Below, piece after piece: positions 23,121-30,825 of a DNA stretch of 35,941 nucleotides. Numbering within the stretch: the stretch's first letter is position 1; each line of letters begins with the position of its first letter. Made by a program: the position numbers and the translations under genes. The notes under the pieces were generated by a model, which did not search any database, was not told the origin of the DNA, and worked only from the letters and a program-made list of their open reading frames with translations. The DNA lies in the IMG/VR virus record IMGVR_UViG_3300044730_000449, positions 1 to 35,941 of that record. One strand, 5' to 3'. The DNA is from a virus.

Positions 23121-24461
23121 ATGCCCGTAGCAAGCTACAGCTTGTTGAGGAGGACCATCGTTCCGGCGGGGTCCGCCACATTCAACACAAGCGGAACCTT
23201 TACGTCGCCTTTCGGAGTGCAGGCTGTGGCTGTCGCTGGCAAGGGTGCGCCGGGAACGCCAGGCAACCCCGGCAACCCCGGCAACAATGGTGCGGCTGGC
23301 ACTGGGGGCGCTAGGGGTCTTGCTGGAAATTCTGGTAGCCCCGGAAACCCCGGCAACAGGGGTGCTGCTGGCGCGGCTGGTAATGGTGGTGCTGCTGGTA
23401 ACTTGGGCGCTGGTGGCCCCGGTTCTGGAAACGCTACATTCACTACAAACGCTGGCCCCACTCCTGTCTCAGCGGGGCAAACTGGTACAGCCGCAAGCGG
23501 CCCCGGTGGGCCGGGTGGATCCCTTCGGGGCGGCCCGGGCGGAAGTACTCAGACACGTCCTTGGCGAATACTCAACACTGCCCCAGCGGGGACGACAGCA
23601 CTTTTTATACGTTATGGTGGCAGTGGTGGTGGTGGTGCAAATAACGGAAACCCCGGAGGGTCTGGCAACCCGGGCGGCGCAGGTGGGGCAGGTGCGGCAG
23701 GTACAGCGGGTGCTTCCGGCACGGGAAGAACACTTGGAAACGCAGGCAACCCCGGGGGACTGGGTTCATCTGGAAACGCAGGAACTTCTGGTTCGGCAGG
23801 CGCTGTATCTACAGCCTTTTCAATAAACTTTTCTGGTGGCGCTGGCGGAAACGGCGGTTCTGGTGGAGGGGGCGGCAATCCCGGGACCGCAGGTAACCCC
23901 GGAAACCCCGGAAATAACGGTGCTGGTGGCAACGGTGGAACTGCTGGTGGGACGGGTAACCCTGGAAATCCCGGGACGGCAGGTAACCCCGGAACTGGCG
24001 GCGGCGGGGGTGGTGGAAAGGGTGGCGGCCAAATAAATGCTTCCACTGTTCCTTCTGCCCAAATACTTTTTACTTCACCTGCTTCACCCGGCAATGCCGG
24101 AACCCCCGGAACTTCGGTTGCTGGAGGAGGAAACGGCGGTGCTGGTGGTGCTGGCGCAACAGGTATTGGTGGCACTGCTGGCGCCGCTGGAAACCCCGGA
24201 AATAACGGAACTGCTGGATCAGCAGGAACGGCTGGAGCGCTTGGCAACCCTGGTGGCGCTGGTAACCCAGGAACCGCAGGTGCAAACGGAAATAATGGAA
24301 CTGCTGGTACTGCGGGGACTGGGGCCACAGCAGGAACCGCTGGAAATCCGGGAAATGCTGCCTCGACAACAAACGCTAATGCGTCCATTGTAATGCGAAC
24401 ATCATATCCTGTGTCTGTCGCCACATCAGGGCAGATTCAGGTTAACTGGAATCGACAATGA
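23121..24461 (+). CDS. Collagen-like, Gly-rich tail fibre protein (446 aa)
   Basis: A short beta N-terminus (FNTSGTFTSPFGVQAVAVAG) leads at residue 42 into about 20 uninterrupted Gly-X-Y triplets (GAP GTP GNP GNP GNN GAA ...). Further Gly-rich blocks follow near 170-310 and 325-415, separated by two non-repeat beta segments. About 16 Gly-Asn-Pro triplets put Pro in the Y position, the site hydroxylated in true collagens. The C-terminus (IVMRTSYPVSVATSGQIQVN) is a beta cap. It may form a trimeric collagen helix or a polyglycine-II bundle. The next two genes encode hydroxylase-like oxygenases and the first overlaps it by ATGA. Confidence 0.88.
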   Translation: MPVASYSLLRRTIVPAGSATFNTSGTFTSPFGVQAVAVAGKGAPGTPGNPGNPGNNGAAGTGGARGLAGNSGSPGNPGNRGAAGAAGNGGAAGNLGAGGPGSGNATFTTNAGPTPVSAGQTGTAASGPGGPGGSLRGGPGGSTQTRPWRILNTAPAGTTALFIRYGGSGGGGANNGNPGGSGNPGGAGGAGAAGTAGASGTGRTLGNAGNPGGLGSSGNAGTSGSAGAVSTAFSINFSGGAGGNGGSGGGGGNPGTAGNPGNPGNNGAGGNGGTAGGTGNPGNPGTAGNPGTGGGGGGGKGGGQINASTVPSAQILFTSPASPGNAGTPGTSVAGGGNGGAGGAGATGIGGTAGAAGNPGNNGTAGSAGTAGALGNPGGAGNPGTAGANGNNGTAGTAGTGATAGTAGNPGNAASTTNANASIVMRTSYPVSVATSGQIQVNWNRQ

Positions 24462-25051
24462 GCCATTACATCTTCAAGCCGATGCCATCCAACGGTTACG
24501 GCGATCATGCTTTCACAACGTGGGGTGAATCAGTATCAGCCGACGAGATTGCCTCCATAATCAAGCTGGCCGACGAGCGTGAAAAAGCCAGCGCGGTGAT
24601 CGGGGACGCCAAGCTAGATAAAGAATACAGGTCTTCAAGGGTTTCTTGGCTCGGATATGGTGGGGAGACCGAGTGGCTGTTTGACAGGATCGCATACATT
24701 GTTGGCCGTCTGAACACTCAATTCTATGGCTTTGACATTCATGGAATGTGTGAAGACATCCAATTCACCGAATATTATGCATCAGAGAAAGGCCATTACG
24801 ATTGGCACCAAGACTCTGGTCCAAATACAGTATCACCTCGAAAGCTATCTATTGTCATCCAACTCAGCGATCCTGCTGATTACGACGGTGGAGAGCTTCA
24901 AATTATGTCCTCACGCAATCCAACAAATGTTGACAAGCAGCTTGGCTTGGCAACAGTGTTCCCCAGCTTTATGCTTCACAGGGTGACACCAGTCACAAGA
25001 GGGACGCGACGTTCTCTTGTCGCATGGATAGCGGGACCAAAATTCAGATGA
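24458..25051 (+). CDS. Fe(II)/2-oxoglutarate oxygenase, prolyl-hydroxylase-like (197 aa)
   Basis: It overlaps the collagen-like gene by four bases (ATGA). It carries the full active site of the 2OG-Fe(II) family: H117 and D119 in YDWHQDSG, distal H174 in FMLHRVTPV, and R184 ten residues later in RGTRRSLVAW to bind the 2-oxoglutarate carboxylate. The DYDGGELQIM segment is the usual strand before it. The pattern is closest to the P4Hc/PKHD-type hydroxylases. The neighbour is the obvious candidate substrate, but alternatives are other phage proteins or a host target. No signal peptide is present, so it acts in the cytoplasm. Confidence 0.93.
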   Translation: MSHYIFKPMPSNGYGDHAFTTWGESVSADEIASIIKLADEREKASAVIGDAKLDKEYRSSRVSWLGYGGETEWLFDRIAYIVGRLNTQFYGFDIHGMCEDIQFTEYYASEKGHYDWHQDSGPNTVSPRKLSIVIQLSDPADYDGGELQIMSSRNPTNVDKQLGLATVFPSFMLHRVTPVTRGTRRSLVAWIAGPKFR

Positions 25052-25644
25052 CCATAAAAGCCACGCACACAGACTTTGTTGGCGTTTACGACAACGCCGT
25101 GTCTGATGAGTTCTGCGACAACTTGATCGAATATTTCGAGTGGGCGCAGAGGTCGAATAGAACATATGGACGCGATGAGCGGGAAAGCGTCAAAAAGGAT
25201 GAGTCCTGCAATCTCAACGCAACCAATCAGCAGAGCATCTCCTTCGCCCATCCGAACATCGCTGGCTTCCTGAGTGAGTTCAACTCAGCATTCTGGGACA
25301 TGTGCTACCCAGATTACATTAGCCGCTATAGTGTGCTTTCTGAATATAGCCAACATACGATCTACACATACAAGATCCAGAAAACTCACCCAGGAGGTGG
25401 TTATCATGTGTGGCACAGCGAAGACGGGGATAAACTGCACTCGCAGCGAGTCGGGGTCTACATCCTGTACCTCAACGACGTGCAAGAGGGCGGAGAGACT
25501 GAATTCCTATACTTCCACAAGCGAGTCGCACCTAAAAAGGGAAGGCTTGTCATCTTCCCGCCAAACTACCCTTGGGCGCACAGAGGAAACCCACCCCTCT
25601 CAGGGGTCAAGTACATCATGACCGGGTGGACAGAGTTTTCCTGA
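25048..25644 (+). CDS. Second Fe(II)/2-oxoglutarate oxygenase, P4H-like (198 aa)
   Basis: I chose the ATG at 25048, overlapping the first oxygenase by ATGA. The active site reads H123-x-E125 in WHSEDGD, distal H178 in WAHRGNPP, and K188 ten residues later (SGVKYIMTGW). Lys at that place is what collagen prolyl 4-hydroxylases use to hold 2-oxoglutarate, while the first enzyme uses Arg. The EGGETEFLYF strand is also typical of P4H enzymes. Glu in place of Asp as metal ligand is rarer but known in the superfamily. The two enzymes share little direct sequence, so they are not a recent duplication and may modify different sites. Confidence 0.92.
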   Translation: MTIKATHTDFVGVYDNAVSDEFCDNLIEYFEWAQRSNRTYGRDERESVKKDESCNLNATNQQSISFAHPNIAGFLSEFNSAFWDMCYPDYISRYSVLSEYSQHTIYTYKIQKTHPGGGYHVWHSEDGDKLHSQRVGVYILYLNDVQEGGETEFLYFHKRVAPKKGRLVIFPPNYPWAHRGNPPLSGVKYIMTGWTEFS

Positions 25645-25719
25645 TTCTCCTCATATGATATAACCTTGAGCAGGGCTTCCCTTGCGGCGCGACATGGCCC
25701 GAAACCCGTGAGGTAAACC

Positions 25720-27249
25720 ATGCTCGGATTCTCGCCTCTGGCAGCAACAACCCTCGCCGATGATGTCGGCGGGGCTTCCTTTATTTTGCAGGCAGATGGC
25801 GGCTCGTTCACAGCGACCGGGCAGGCGTCGAATATCAATCTTGCCTATAACGTTCTGGCTGGCCAAGGGGCATTCTCAGTTTCCGGCCAGGATGCTGGCC
25901 TCTCCCTCTCTGATACTCTGTTTGCCGATAACGGGTTGTTCAGTCTGTCGGGCCAAGATGCTGCCCTCTCAATAAATTGGGCAATCCAAGCCGACGCCGG
26001 GGCTTTCACAGCGACCGGGCAAGATTCCACAATAAATCTGGCATATGCTGCGGTCGCTGGCCAAGGGACATTCTCTCTTTCTGGCCAAGATGCAGGTCTT
26101 CTTGTTTCGTCCGTGTTGGCAACAGAAGCTGGCCTTTTCAGCTTGTCTGGACAGGACGCCGCCGTTGGCTTCGCCAGAACCATTGAGGCCGACGCTGGGT
26201 CATTTGCTGCATCAGCGCAGGCTGCGGACTTTAGCACTAGCCTCGGCGCAGGCAGCGGGTCGTTCGCCCTAAGCGGCCAGTCGGCGGCATTCTCTACATC
26301 GATCCTTTCCCGTGATGGCTCGTTCTCGGTCGCCGGGCAGGACGCCGCTCTCAAACTTGGCATCAATCTTCCCGCTGATGCAGGCTCATATTCACTGTCT
26401 GGTCAGGACACCAGCCGGGCGATATCAATGTCGGCTGGCAGCGGCCAGTTCTCTCTCACGCAGCAAGGTTTCAATCTCAGCTTCCTGATGGCTGGCGGAA
26501 CTGGGGCGTTTGCTCTAACTGGCCAGGATGCTTTCTTTGGCATTCAAATGCTGGCCGGGCAGGCATCCTTCGCGTTGTCGGGGCAGGTCGCCAACACCAA
26601 CACCAGCATTGCAAGCGGAGCGGGGTCTTTCGCCTTCTCTGGGCAGGCGGCAAACTTCTCCACCGCGACCAAGTTTGAGGTTGATGCTGGTGAATTCGAT
26701 CTGATCGGTCAAGACGCAGGTCTTGCCAGAAGCTACAGGATTTTTGCCGATCATGCACAATACCTGCTGACGTTCTCTGACGTTGACATCAGGCGGCGTG
26801 TCGTCACCGAGGGCGGCGTATTTGCGCTGACTGGGCAGGACAGTAGAATTCTGCTGAACAGAAGGCTGTTCGCGGATCAAGGCAGCTTCTTGGTCGCCGG
26901 GCAGGACGTGGATTTCTCCATACTGCTAAACTTCAAGGTCGATCCTGGCGTCTTTGTGCTTTCTGGCCAGCGCGCTGGCTTTGTGAGGTTCTTGAGGATC
27001 AATGCGGCTGGTCTGTTCACCCTCGCTGGGCAGAACGTGCAGCTTCTTATCGGTCGCGGGCGGCGTTTTGAGTTCACCACTAAGGTGACGAGCATCGATG
27101 TCGTCCAGAACGGTGCCAGCATCACACTATCGCAAGCCGGGCCGAATGCTGTTATGGTCTCGCCAATATACAGCGAGAACGGCATCGAACTATCGCAAGT
27201 GGGTCCAAACGCTGCTATAGTTTCGTCAACACACAATGAGGCCGCGTGA
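25720..27249 (+). CDS. Repeat protein of about 20 GxFxxxGQD units (509 aa)
   Basis: From residue 28 to about 455 the protein is 20 repeats of 20-22 residues, each with Gly-x-Phe, a short strand, Gly-Gln-Asp-Ala, a second strand and a turn (for example GLFSLSGQDAALSINWAIQ). Spacing is regular enough for a beta-solenoid or long beta-prism shaft. Repeats 11 and 16 are the most degenerate. The end (GASITLSQAGPNAVMV, then GIELSQVGPNAAIV) is a different two-copy repeat. The start follows GTGAGG at 25709-25714. It lies among fibre genes and is probably a surface fibre. I know no described family with this repeat. Confidence 0.82.
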   Translation: MLGFSPLAATTLADDVGGASFILQADGGSFTATGQASNINLAYNVLAGQGAFSVSGQDAGLSLSDTLFADNGLFSLSGQDAALSINWAIQADAGAFTATGQDSTINLAYAAVAGQGTFSLSGQDAGLLVSSVLATEAGLFSLSGQDAAVGFARTIEADAGSFAASAQAADFSTSLGAGSGSFALSGQSAAFSTSILSRDGSFSVAGQDAALKLGINLPADAGSYSLSGQDTSRAISMSAGSGQFSLTQQGFNLSFLMAGGTGAFALTGQDAFFGIQMLAGQASFALSGQVANTNTSIASGAGSFAFSGQAANFSTATKFEVDAGEFDLIGQDAGLARSYRIFADHAQYLLTFSDVDIRRRVVTEGGVFALTGQDSRILLNRRLFADQGSFLVAGQDVDFSILLNFKVDPGVFVLSGQRAGFVRFLRINAAGLFTLAGQNVQLLIGRGRRFEFTTKVTSIDVVQNGASITLSQAGPNAVMVSPIYSENGIELSQVGPNAAIVSSTHNEAA

Positions 27250-27572
27250 TGACCTTTTACATCAAACAGAATGATACGGTGCCGTCTTTGCGGGCGACAC
27301 TGCTCAACGGCAATGGTGGAGTCATCGATCTAGTCTCTGCCACGGTAAGATTTCACATGCGGGCGGTCGGCGGCAACACGGCCAAAGTCAACGCAGCCGC
27401 CGTTGTCGTCTCGGCGGCCAATGGCATCGTCCAATACAACTGGATCGCCGCCGACACCAATACTATCGGATCGTATCAGGCTGAGTTTCAGGTGACATAC
27501 CCTGATGGCACGATTGAGACATTCCCGAGCGACAGCTACATTCCTGTCGAAATCATTGACGACATTGCCTGA
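27249..27572 (+). CDS. BppU-type baseplate/fibre N-terminal domain protein (107 aa)
   Basis: The start overlaps the preceding stop (GTGATGA). The translation (FYIKQNDTVPSLRATLLNGN, VIDLVSATVRFHMRAVGG, SYQAEFQVTYPDGTIETFPS) has the layout of the small Ig-like domain that begins BppU-type baseplate proteins in many phages, here as a stand-alone protein. It probably attaches a fibre, perhaps the repeat protein encoded just upstream, to the tail. Confidence 0.78.
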   Translation: MTFYIKQNDTVPSLRATLLNGNGGVIDLVSATVRFHMRAVGGNTAKVNAAAVVVSAANGIVQYNWIAADTNTIGSYQAEFQVTYPDGTIETFPSDSYIPVEIIDDIA

Positions 27573-27583
27573 CGGAGAGCGAG

Positions 27584-27808
27584 ATGGACGTTATTGAATC
27601 TGTCATGAAGTGGATCGTGGCTCCAGTGGCTGCTTTCGTCTGGCTCATGCACCTCAAGCAGCAAAGCCATGCCACCGATATTGAGGTCTTGAAGGCGCAA
27701 GCGGCGGCCACCACCAAGGCGCATGATCTCGAAATGAAGAACCTTCAGACCTTGATCCAGAAGGTTTTCGACAAGCTGGACAAGATCGAAGAAAGCCTTC
27801 GCAAATGA
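27584..27808 (+). CDS. Small membrane protein with coiled coil, holin-region (74 aa)
   Basis: A single hydrophobic segment (WIVAPVAAFVWLMHL, residues 10-24) is followed by a long charged helix (DIEVLKAQAAATTKAHDLEM, then KNLQTLIQKVFDKLDKIEES). A GAGCGAGATGG start lies 11 bases after the previous gene, and the stop overlaps the endolysin start. Position argues for a role in lysis. It has only one span and lacks known holin motifs, so it may be an accessory membrane protein rather than the holin itself. Confidence 0.72.
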   Translation: MDVIESVMKWIVAPVAAFVWLMHLKQQSHATDIEVLKAQAAATTKAHDLEMKNLQTLIQKVFDKLDKIEESLRK

Positions 27809-28470
27809 AGATCAACAGAGCAACCGTCGATCTGGTCAAAGAGTTTGAGGGCTTCAGTGCTAAGGCCTATAAATGCCCTGCTGGCATTTGGACCATTGGC
27901 TATGGCACCACGGCAGCGGCTGGTGTTGGCATCACGCCAAAAGAAGGCATGACCATCACGCGCAGCGATGCTGAAGGCTATCTGCACGGTGCCTTAGAGA
28001 AGTTCGCCGCGCAGATCGAAGATGCCATCACCGCCCCGATCAATGAAAACGAGTTCGGGGCTTTTGTGTCTCTGGCCTACAACATCGGGCCGGGTGCATT
28101 CCGCAAGTCATCCGCCCTGCGTCACTTCAATGAGGGTGACAAGGCAAAGGCGGCCAGCGCGCTGCTTCTCTGGAACAAGGCGGGCGGCAAGGTGCTGAAG
28201 GGTCTGACGCGCCGCCGTGAGGCCGAGCGCAAGCTGTTTTTGACGCCTGTAGGCGGTGAGTTTGAGGGCCGCACAAGCGTGGCACAATCGACGACCATGC
28301 AGGCATCTGCCGTGCAGATCGCCTCCGGCGCTGGCGCTGGCATTGCCGCCGTCGGCGCGCTGGATGGGACTGCACAGATCGTCGCGCTGGTGTTCGCGGG
28401 CGTTGTCGTGCTTGCGGCCATGTGGGTCATGCGTGAGCGCCTGAAGAAGTGGGCAGAGGGTGTGAGATGA
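27805..28470 (+). CDS. Endolysin, GH24 lysozyme with C-terminal membrane segment (221 aa)
   Basis: It cleaves peptidoglycan glycan chains at lysis. The N-terminal 150 residues are a T4-type lysozyme: the catalytic Glu in FEGFSAKAY, Cys eight residues on (YKCPAG) and Thr five residues after that (IWTIGYGTT) give an E-8-C-5-T triad, the Cys form also seen in phage P1- and 21-type enzymes. AYNIGPGAFRKSSALRHFN and TRRREAERKLFL are family landmarks. Residues 180-210 hold a strong hydrophobic segment (IVALVFAGVVVLAAMWV) followed by a basic tail, so the enzyme is probably membrane-anchored at its C-terminus. There is no N-terminal signal. Confidence 0.92.
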   Translation: MKINRATVDLVKEFEGFSAKAYKCPAGIWTIGYGTTAAAGVGITPKEGMTITRSDAEGYLHGALEKFAAQIEDAITAPINENEFGAFVSLAYNIGPGAFRKSSALRHFNEGDKAKAASALLLWNKAGGKVLKGLTRRREAERKLFLTPVGGEFEGRTSVAQSTTMQASAVQIASGAGAGIAAVGALDGTAQIVALVFAGVVVLAAMWVMRERLKKWAEGVR

Positions 28471-28685
28471 TCTTCGCCCGCCTGAAGCTGTGGGCGATGG
28501 GGCTTGGCCTCATCGTGGCCGCGCTGGCAGCAAGCTGGTTTGGCGGCAGAAAGTCGGCCCAGGCTGACGCCAAGCAAGAGGAGCTTGAAGGCTATGTCGA
28601 AACGCGAGAGCGCATGGATGAGATTGGCCGCATGTCTGATGCTGACGCTGCCCGTGACTGGCTGCGCGAGCGTGGCAAGCACTGA
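28467..28685 (+). CDS. Rz: Inner-membrane spanin (Rz-like, 72 aa)
   Basis: I chose the ATG at 28467, overlapping the endolysin stop by ATGA. The N-terminal segment (LKLWAMGLGLIVAALAASWF) is a membrane span; the rest (AQADAKQEELEGYVETRERM) is a periplasmic helix ending in DWLRERGKH. It is short for an Rz but has the right topology. The o-spanin gene is nested in the +1 frame, the classical Rz/Rz1 arrangement. Confidence 0.8.
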   Translation: MIFARLKLWAMGLGLIVAALAASWFGGRKSAQADAKQEELEGYVETRERMDEIGRMSDADAARDWLRERGKH

Positions 28686-28821
28686 TGCGATCTGCGCCGG
28701 GACCGAAGCGGCGCGGACGGAACATGCGGCGGCATTGGCGCACGATGGTGGGCCTCTATCGGTTATCACGGGCGCGCATCTGATCCGCTTGGTTGACGCG
28801 GGCTGCGGATATGACACCTAG
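28594..28821 (+). CDS. Rz1: Outer-membrane spanin lipoprotein (Rz1-like, 75 aa)
   Basis: This frame overlaps the Rz-like gene. A signal sequence (MRLAACLMLTLPVTGCAS) ends in the lipobox-like V-T-G-C, with Cys24 as the lipid-bearing residue if translation starts at 28594. ATG 28618 is a shorter alternative. The mature part (CASVASTDAICAGTEAARTE, GGPLSVITGAHLIRLVDAGC) resembles o-spanins of alphaproteobacterial phages. Together with the i-spanin it would fuse inner and outer membranes, so the host is Gram-negative. The end overlaps the next gene. Confidence 0.8.
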   Translation: MSKRESAWMRLAACLMLTLPVTGCASVASTDAICAGTEAARTEHAAALAHDGGPLSVITGAHLIRLVDAGCGYDT

Positions 28822-29953
28822 ACAGCAAGAGGCCGTCGAGGCTTACAAGCGGCTCGGGAACGTCACCGCTGCGGCCAAAGAGATCGGCATCAACCGCCGT
28901 GATCTTCAGCGCATGCTTGATCGGGCCGGGCATGATGCCGAAACGCGCAAGCAATACACCGTCGATCCCGCCATCGCTGACAGCATGGCAGCCGTCGGCA
29001 CCAACATGATGCCGTCGCTCGCGTGGGTGAAGGTTCCGGCCAAAGACGATGAGCCGGGCTATTCCGTCATGCTGCGCCCCGAGGGCGAGGCTCCAGAGGC
29101 CGTCGCAGAGCGCATAAGAGCGGCTTTGGAGGGCATGGTCCCCGCCGAGCCTGTGGTGGCCCCAGAAAACGTCATGGCCGACCTGTGCGCCGTCTATCCG
29201 CTGATGGACGCTCACGTTGGCATGATGGCATGGGGGCGCGAGACGGGCGCGCAGGATTATGATCTGGCGCACGCTGCTAAGGACATGCGGCACGCCTTCT
29301 CTAAGGTGTTGGCCATGACGCCAGCGGCGCATCAGGCTGTCCTTCTGATCGGCGGCGACTATTTCCACAGCGATGATACGCGGGCAGAGACGCCAGCCAA
29401 CCGCCACAAGCTGGACGTGGACGGGCGCTTCTTCAAGGTGCTGGATGTCGGCATCGGGATCATCGCAGAGACCGTCCACCAGCTTTTGCAAAAGCACGCC
29501 AGAGTGCTGGTGCGCGTGCTGCGCGGGAACCATGATCCACACAGCAGCATGACGCTGAACTTCGCGCTGGCCGAGCGTTACCGCAACGAGCCTCGGATCA
29601 CAGTCGAGAAAGAGCCACGCGACCTGTTTATGATGCAGTGGGGCAAGTGCGCGATCTTCGCCCACCACGGCGACCGAGGTAAGCCACAACAGATGGCGCT
29701 ATACTTGTCTGACATCTGTTCCTTCTGGTCGCAGACGCGCCACCGCCATTACCTGACAGGCCACGTCCACCACGACCAAGCAAAAGACCTTGGGCCGCTG
29801 CGGTTTGAGAGCCTGCGTGCTTTCTGTCCGCCTGATGCATATGCCGCTGGCATGGGTTACGGCGCTAGGCGTGCATTGCAGTCTATCACCTTCCACAAGC
29901 AGGACGGGCTGGTGCTGCGTGCGCTGGACCCGATTGACCGTGATGAAAGATAA
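28811..29953 (+). CDS. HTH-metallophosphoesterase (380 aa)
   Basis: I chose the ATG at 28811, overlapping the Rz1-like end; a TTG at 28793 is possible. Residues 1-45 look like a helix-turn-helix (NVTAAAKEIGINRRDLQRML). The C-terminal 250 residues contain all calcineurin-type metal motifs: MDAHVGM, GGDYFHSDD, GNHDPHSS, FAHHGDRGK and TGHVHHDQ. The substrate is unknown; relatives in phages are nucleases or phosphatases. The HTH may direct it to nucleic acid. The DTRAE and NRHKLDVDGRFFKVLD segments after GGDYFHSDD match phage members of the family. Confidence 0.92.
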   Translation: MTPRQQEAVEAYKRLGNVTAAAKEIGINRRDLQRMLDRAGHDAETRKQYTVDPAIADSMAAVGTNMMPSLAWVKVPAKDDEPGYSVMLRPEGEAPEAVAERIRAALEGMVPAEPVVAPENVMADLCAVYPLMDAHVGMMAWGRETGAQDYDLAHAAKDMRHAFSKVLAMTPAAHQAVLLIGGDYFHSDDTRAETPANRHKLDVDGRFFKVLDVGIGIIAETVHQLLQKHARVLVRVLRGNHDPHSSMTLNFALAERYRNEPRITVEKEPRDLFMMQWGKCAIFAHHGDRGKPQQMALYLSDICSFWSQTRHRHYLTGHVHHDQAKDLGPLRFESLRAFCPPDAYAAGMGYGARRALQSITFHKQDGLVLRALDPIDRDER

Positions 29954-30104
29954 GCTGCCCATCGCATCCTGGCGCGTGACCCGCGACGGTTTGATGGTAT
30001 CGATCAATCAGTATCACGGCGTGATACCATTCGGCCAATTCGGCGGCTTGGTGCTGGCTTTGGTCAGCAGGATGAAGGATCGTGAGGGGCGCGATGGTGG
30101 ATGA
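29943..30104 (+). CDS. Small hypothetical protein (53 aa)
   Basis: It starts at the ATG overlapping the last codons of the phosphoesterase (11-base overlap), reading MKDKLPIASWRVTRDGLMVS. The end (SRMKDREGRDGG) is polar. Beginnings such as IASWRVTRDGLMV look like a small beta protein. It is the last rightward gene before the convergent operon. Confidence 0.55.
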   Translation: MKDKLPIASWRVTRDGLMVSINQYHGVIPFGQFGGLVLALVSRMKDREGRDGG

Positions 30105-30184
30105 TAAGCCGTAGCGCAGTCTGATCTTCGACCAATACAAAACCGCAGGTTTCGTGTGCGCCCCTCGACGATGTTTTTAGCGGG
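30105..30184. other. Convergent intergenic gap
   Basis: Eighty bases separate converging operons. The only structure is a weak AAACC-GCA-GGTTT stem (30140-30152). I see no convincing bidirectional terminator. Confidence 0.4.
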
Positions 30185-30502
30185 TCAGCTTAACGCCTGC
30201 AACCGCTTTTGGTGCTGGATTTTAGCCAATGCTCTCTCGACTGCCGCCGGGCTGGCCGACCAGATGGCTGGCGTCTTTGGTTTCGGTTTTTCAACCCTCT
30301 CCTGCCAGAAGCGGCTGCGCGTTGACGGCATCTGCGGATCGAACTTCGACAGTGCCAGTTCGATCCCGAACCTTTCGCATGCTGCCGCGATGCTGCTCCG
30401 ATGCATGCCAAAGCGACGGGCCGCCTGAGTTATGTTGAGGCCCAAATCCTTTGCCTCTTGGATCATATCACGGGTTATACGTTTTTTGCCCCACATAGGC
30501 AT
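30185..30502 (-). CDS. Helix-turn-helix protein (105 aa)
   Basis: This is the last gene of the leftward operon. An AAAGGAC site precedes the ATG. Residues 8-48 (ITRDMIQEAKDLGLNITQAA then RRFGMHRSSIAAACERFG) form an HTH of the resolvase/Fis-like kind. The C-terminal half is Pro/Lys rich and basic (VEKPKPKTPAIWSASPAAVE). It could regulate phage genes or bind DNA structurally; no repressor-type partner domain is visible. It overlaps the upstream gene by 35 bases. Confidence 0.72.
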   Translation of the reverse strand: MPMWGKKRITRDMIQEAKDLGLNITQAARRFGMHRSSIAAACERFGIELALSKFDPQMPSTRSRFWQERVEKPKPKTPAIWSASPAAVERALAKIQHQKRLQALS

Positions 30503-30656
30503 TGTCCTTTATCCTGTTGATCTCTGGTAGATTTTGCTCGGCCATGTATTTCAATAGCTCGAACTGTTCGGTGGTCAGCCACCAAGCTGGGCATTTGACA
30601 TATCCGGCCAGCCTTAATGCTCTTGCGCCTGGGCTGTTGGAGGGGTCACGCGGCAT
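30468..30656 (-). CDS. Small hypothetical protein (62 aa)
   Basis: It starts with MPRDPSNSPGARALRLAGYV and continues KCPAWWLTTEQFELLKYMAE, a pattern of a small helical protein with a Trp pair. It overlaps its upstream neighbour by 11 bases and its downstream neighbour by 35. Small proteins of this look occur in early leftward operons of alphaproteobacterial phages. No function is visible. Confidence 0.6.
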   Translation of the reverse strand: MPRDPSNSPGARALRLAGYVKCPAWWLTTEQFELLKYMAEQNLPEINRIKDNAYVGQKTYNP

Positions 30657-30825
30657 CGTATTCCTGCCAATTCGTGATTTCAGTTGGCGGCTCCCCGTGC
30701 CTAATGGTAATGCCTACGGGCCAGAGTTTCAGGACCAGCAAAAACATATCGCCAAACCTGTATACCTCAATGCCAAAAGCCACGGTGAGGCGCTGCCTGT
30801 GCATGTGTATGGTCAGACGTTTCAC
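30646..30825 (-). CDS. Small hypothetical protein, GTG start (59 aa)
   Basis: A GTG at 30825 overlaps the stop of the upstream zinc-ribbon gene (GTGA) and follows GGAGGGGAGG, so it is preferred over any longer frame. The product (KRLTIHMHRQRLTVAFGIEV, FGDMFLLVLKLWPVGITIRH) looks like a small beta protein. There is no membrane span. Confidence 0.6.
   Translation of the reverse strand: MKRLTIHMHRQRLTVAFGIEVYRFGDMFLLVLKLWPVGITIRHGEPPTEITNWQEYDAA

Noticed and set aside
23612-24424. Pro/Ala-rich antisense frame opposite the collagen-like gene
   Set aside because: It is the complement of Gly-X-Y codons. The sense strand has start overlaps and a hydroxylase partner.
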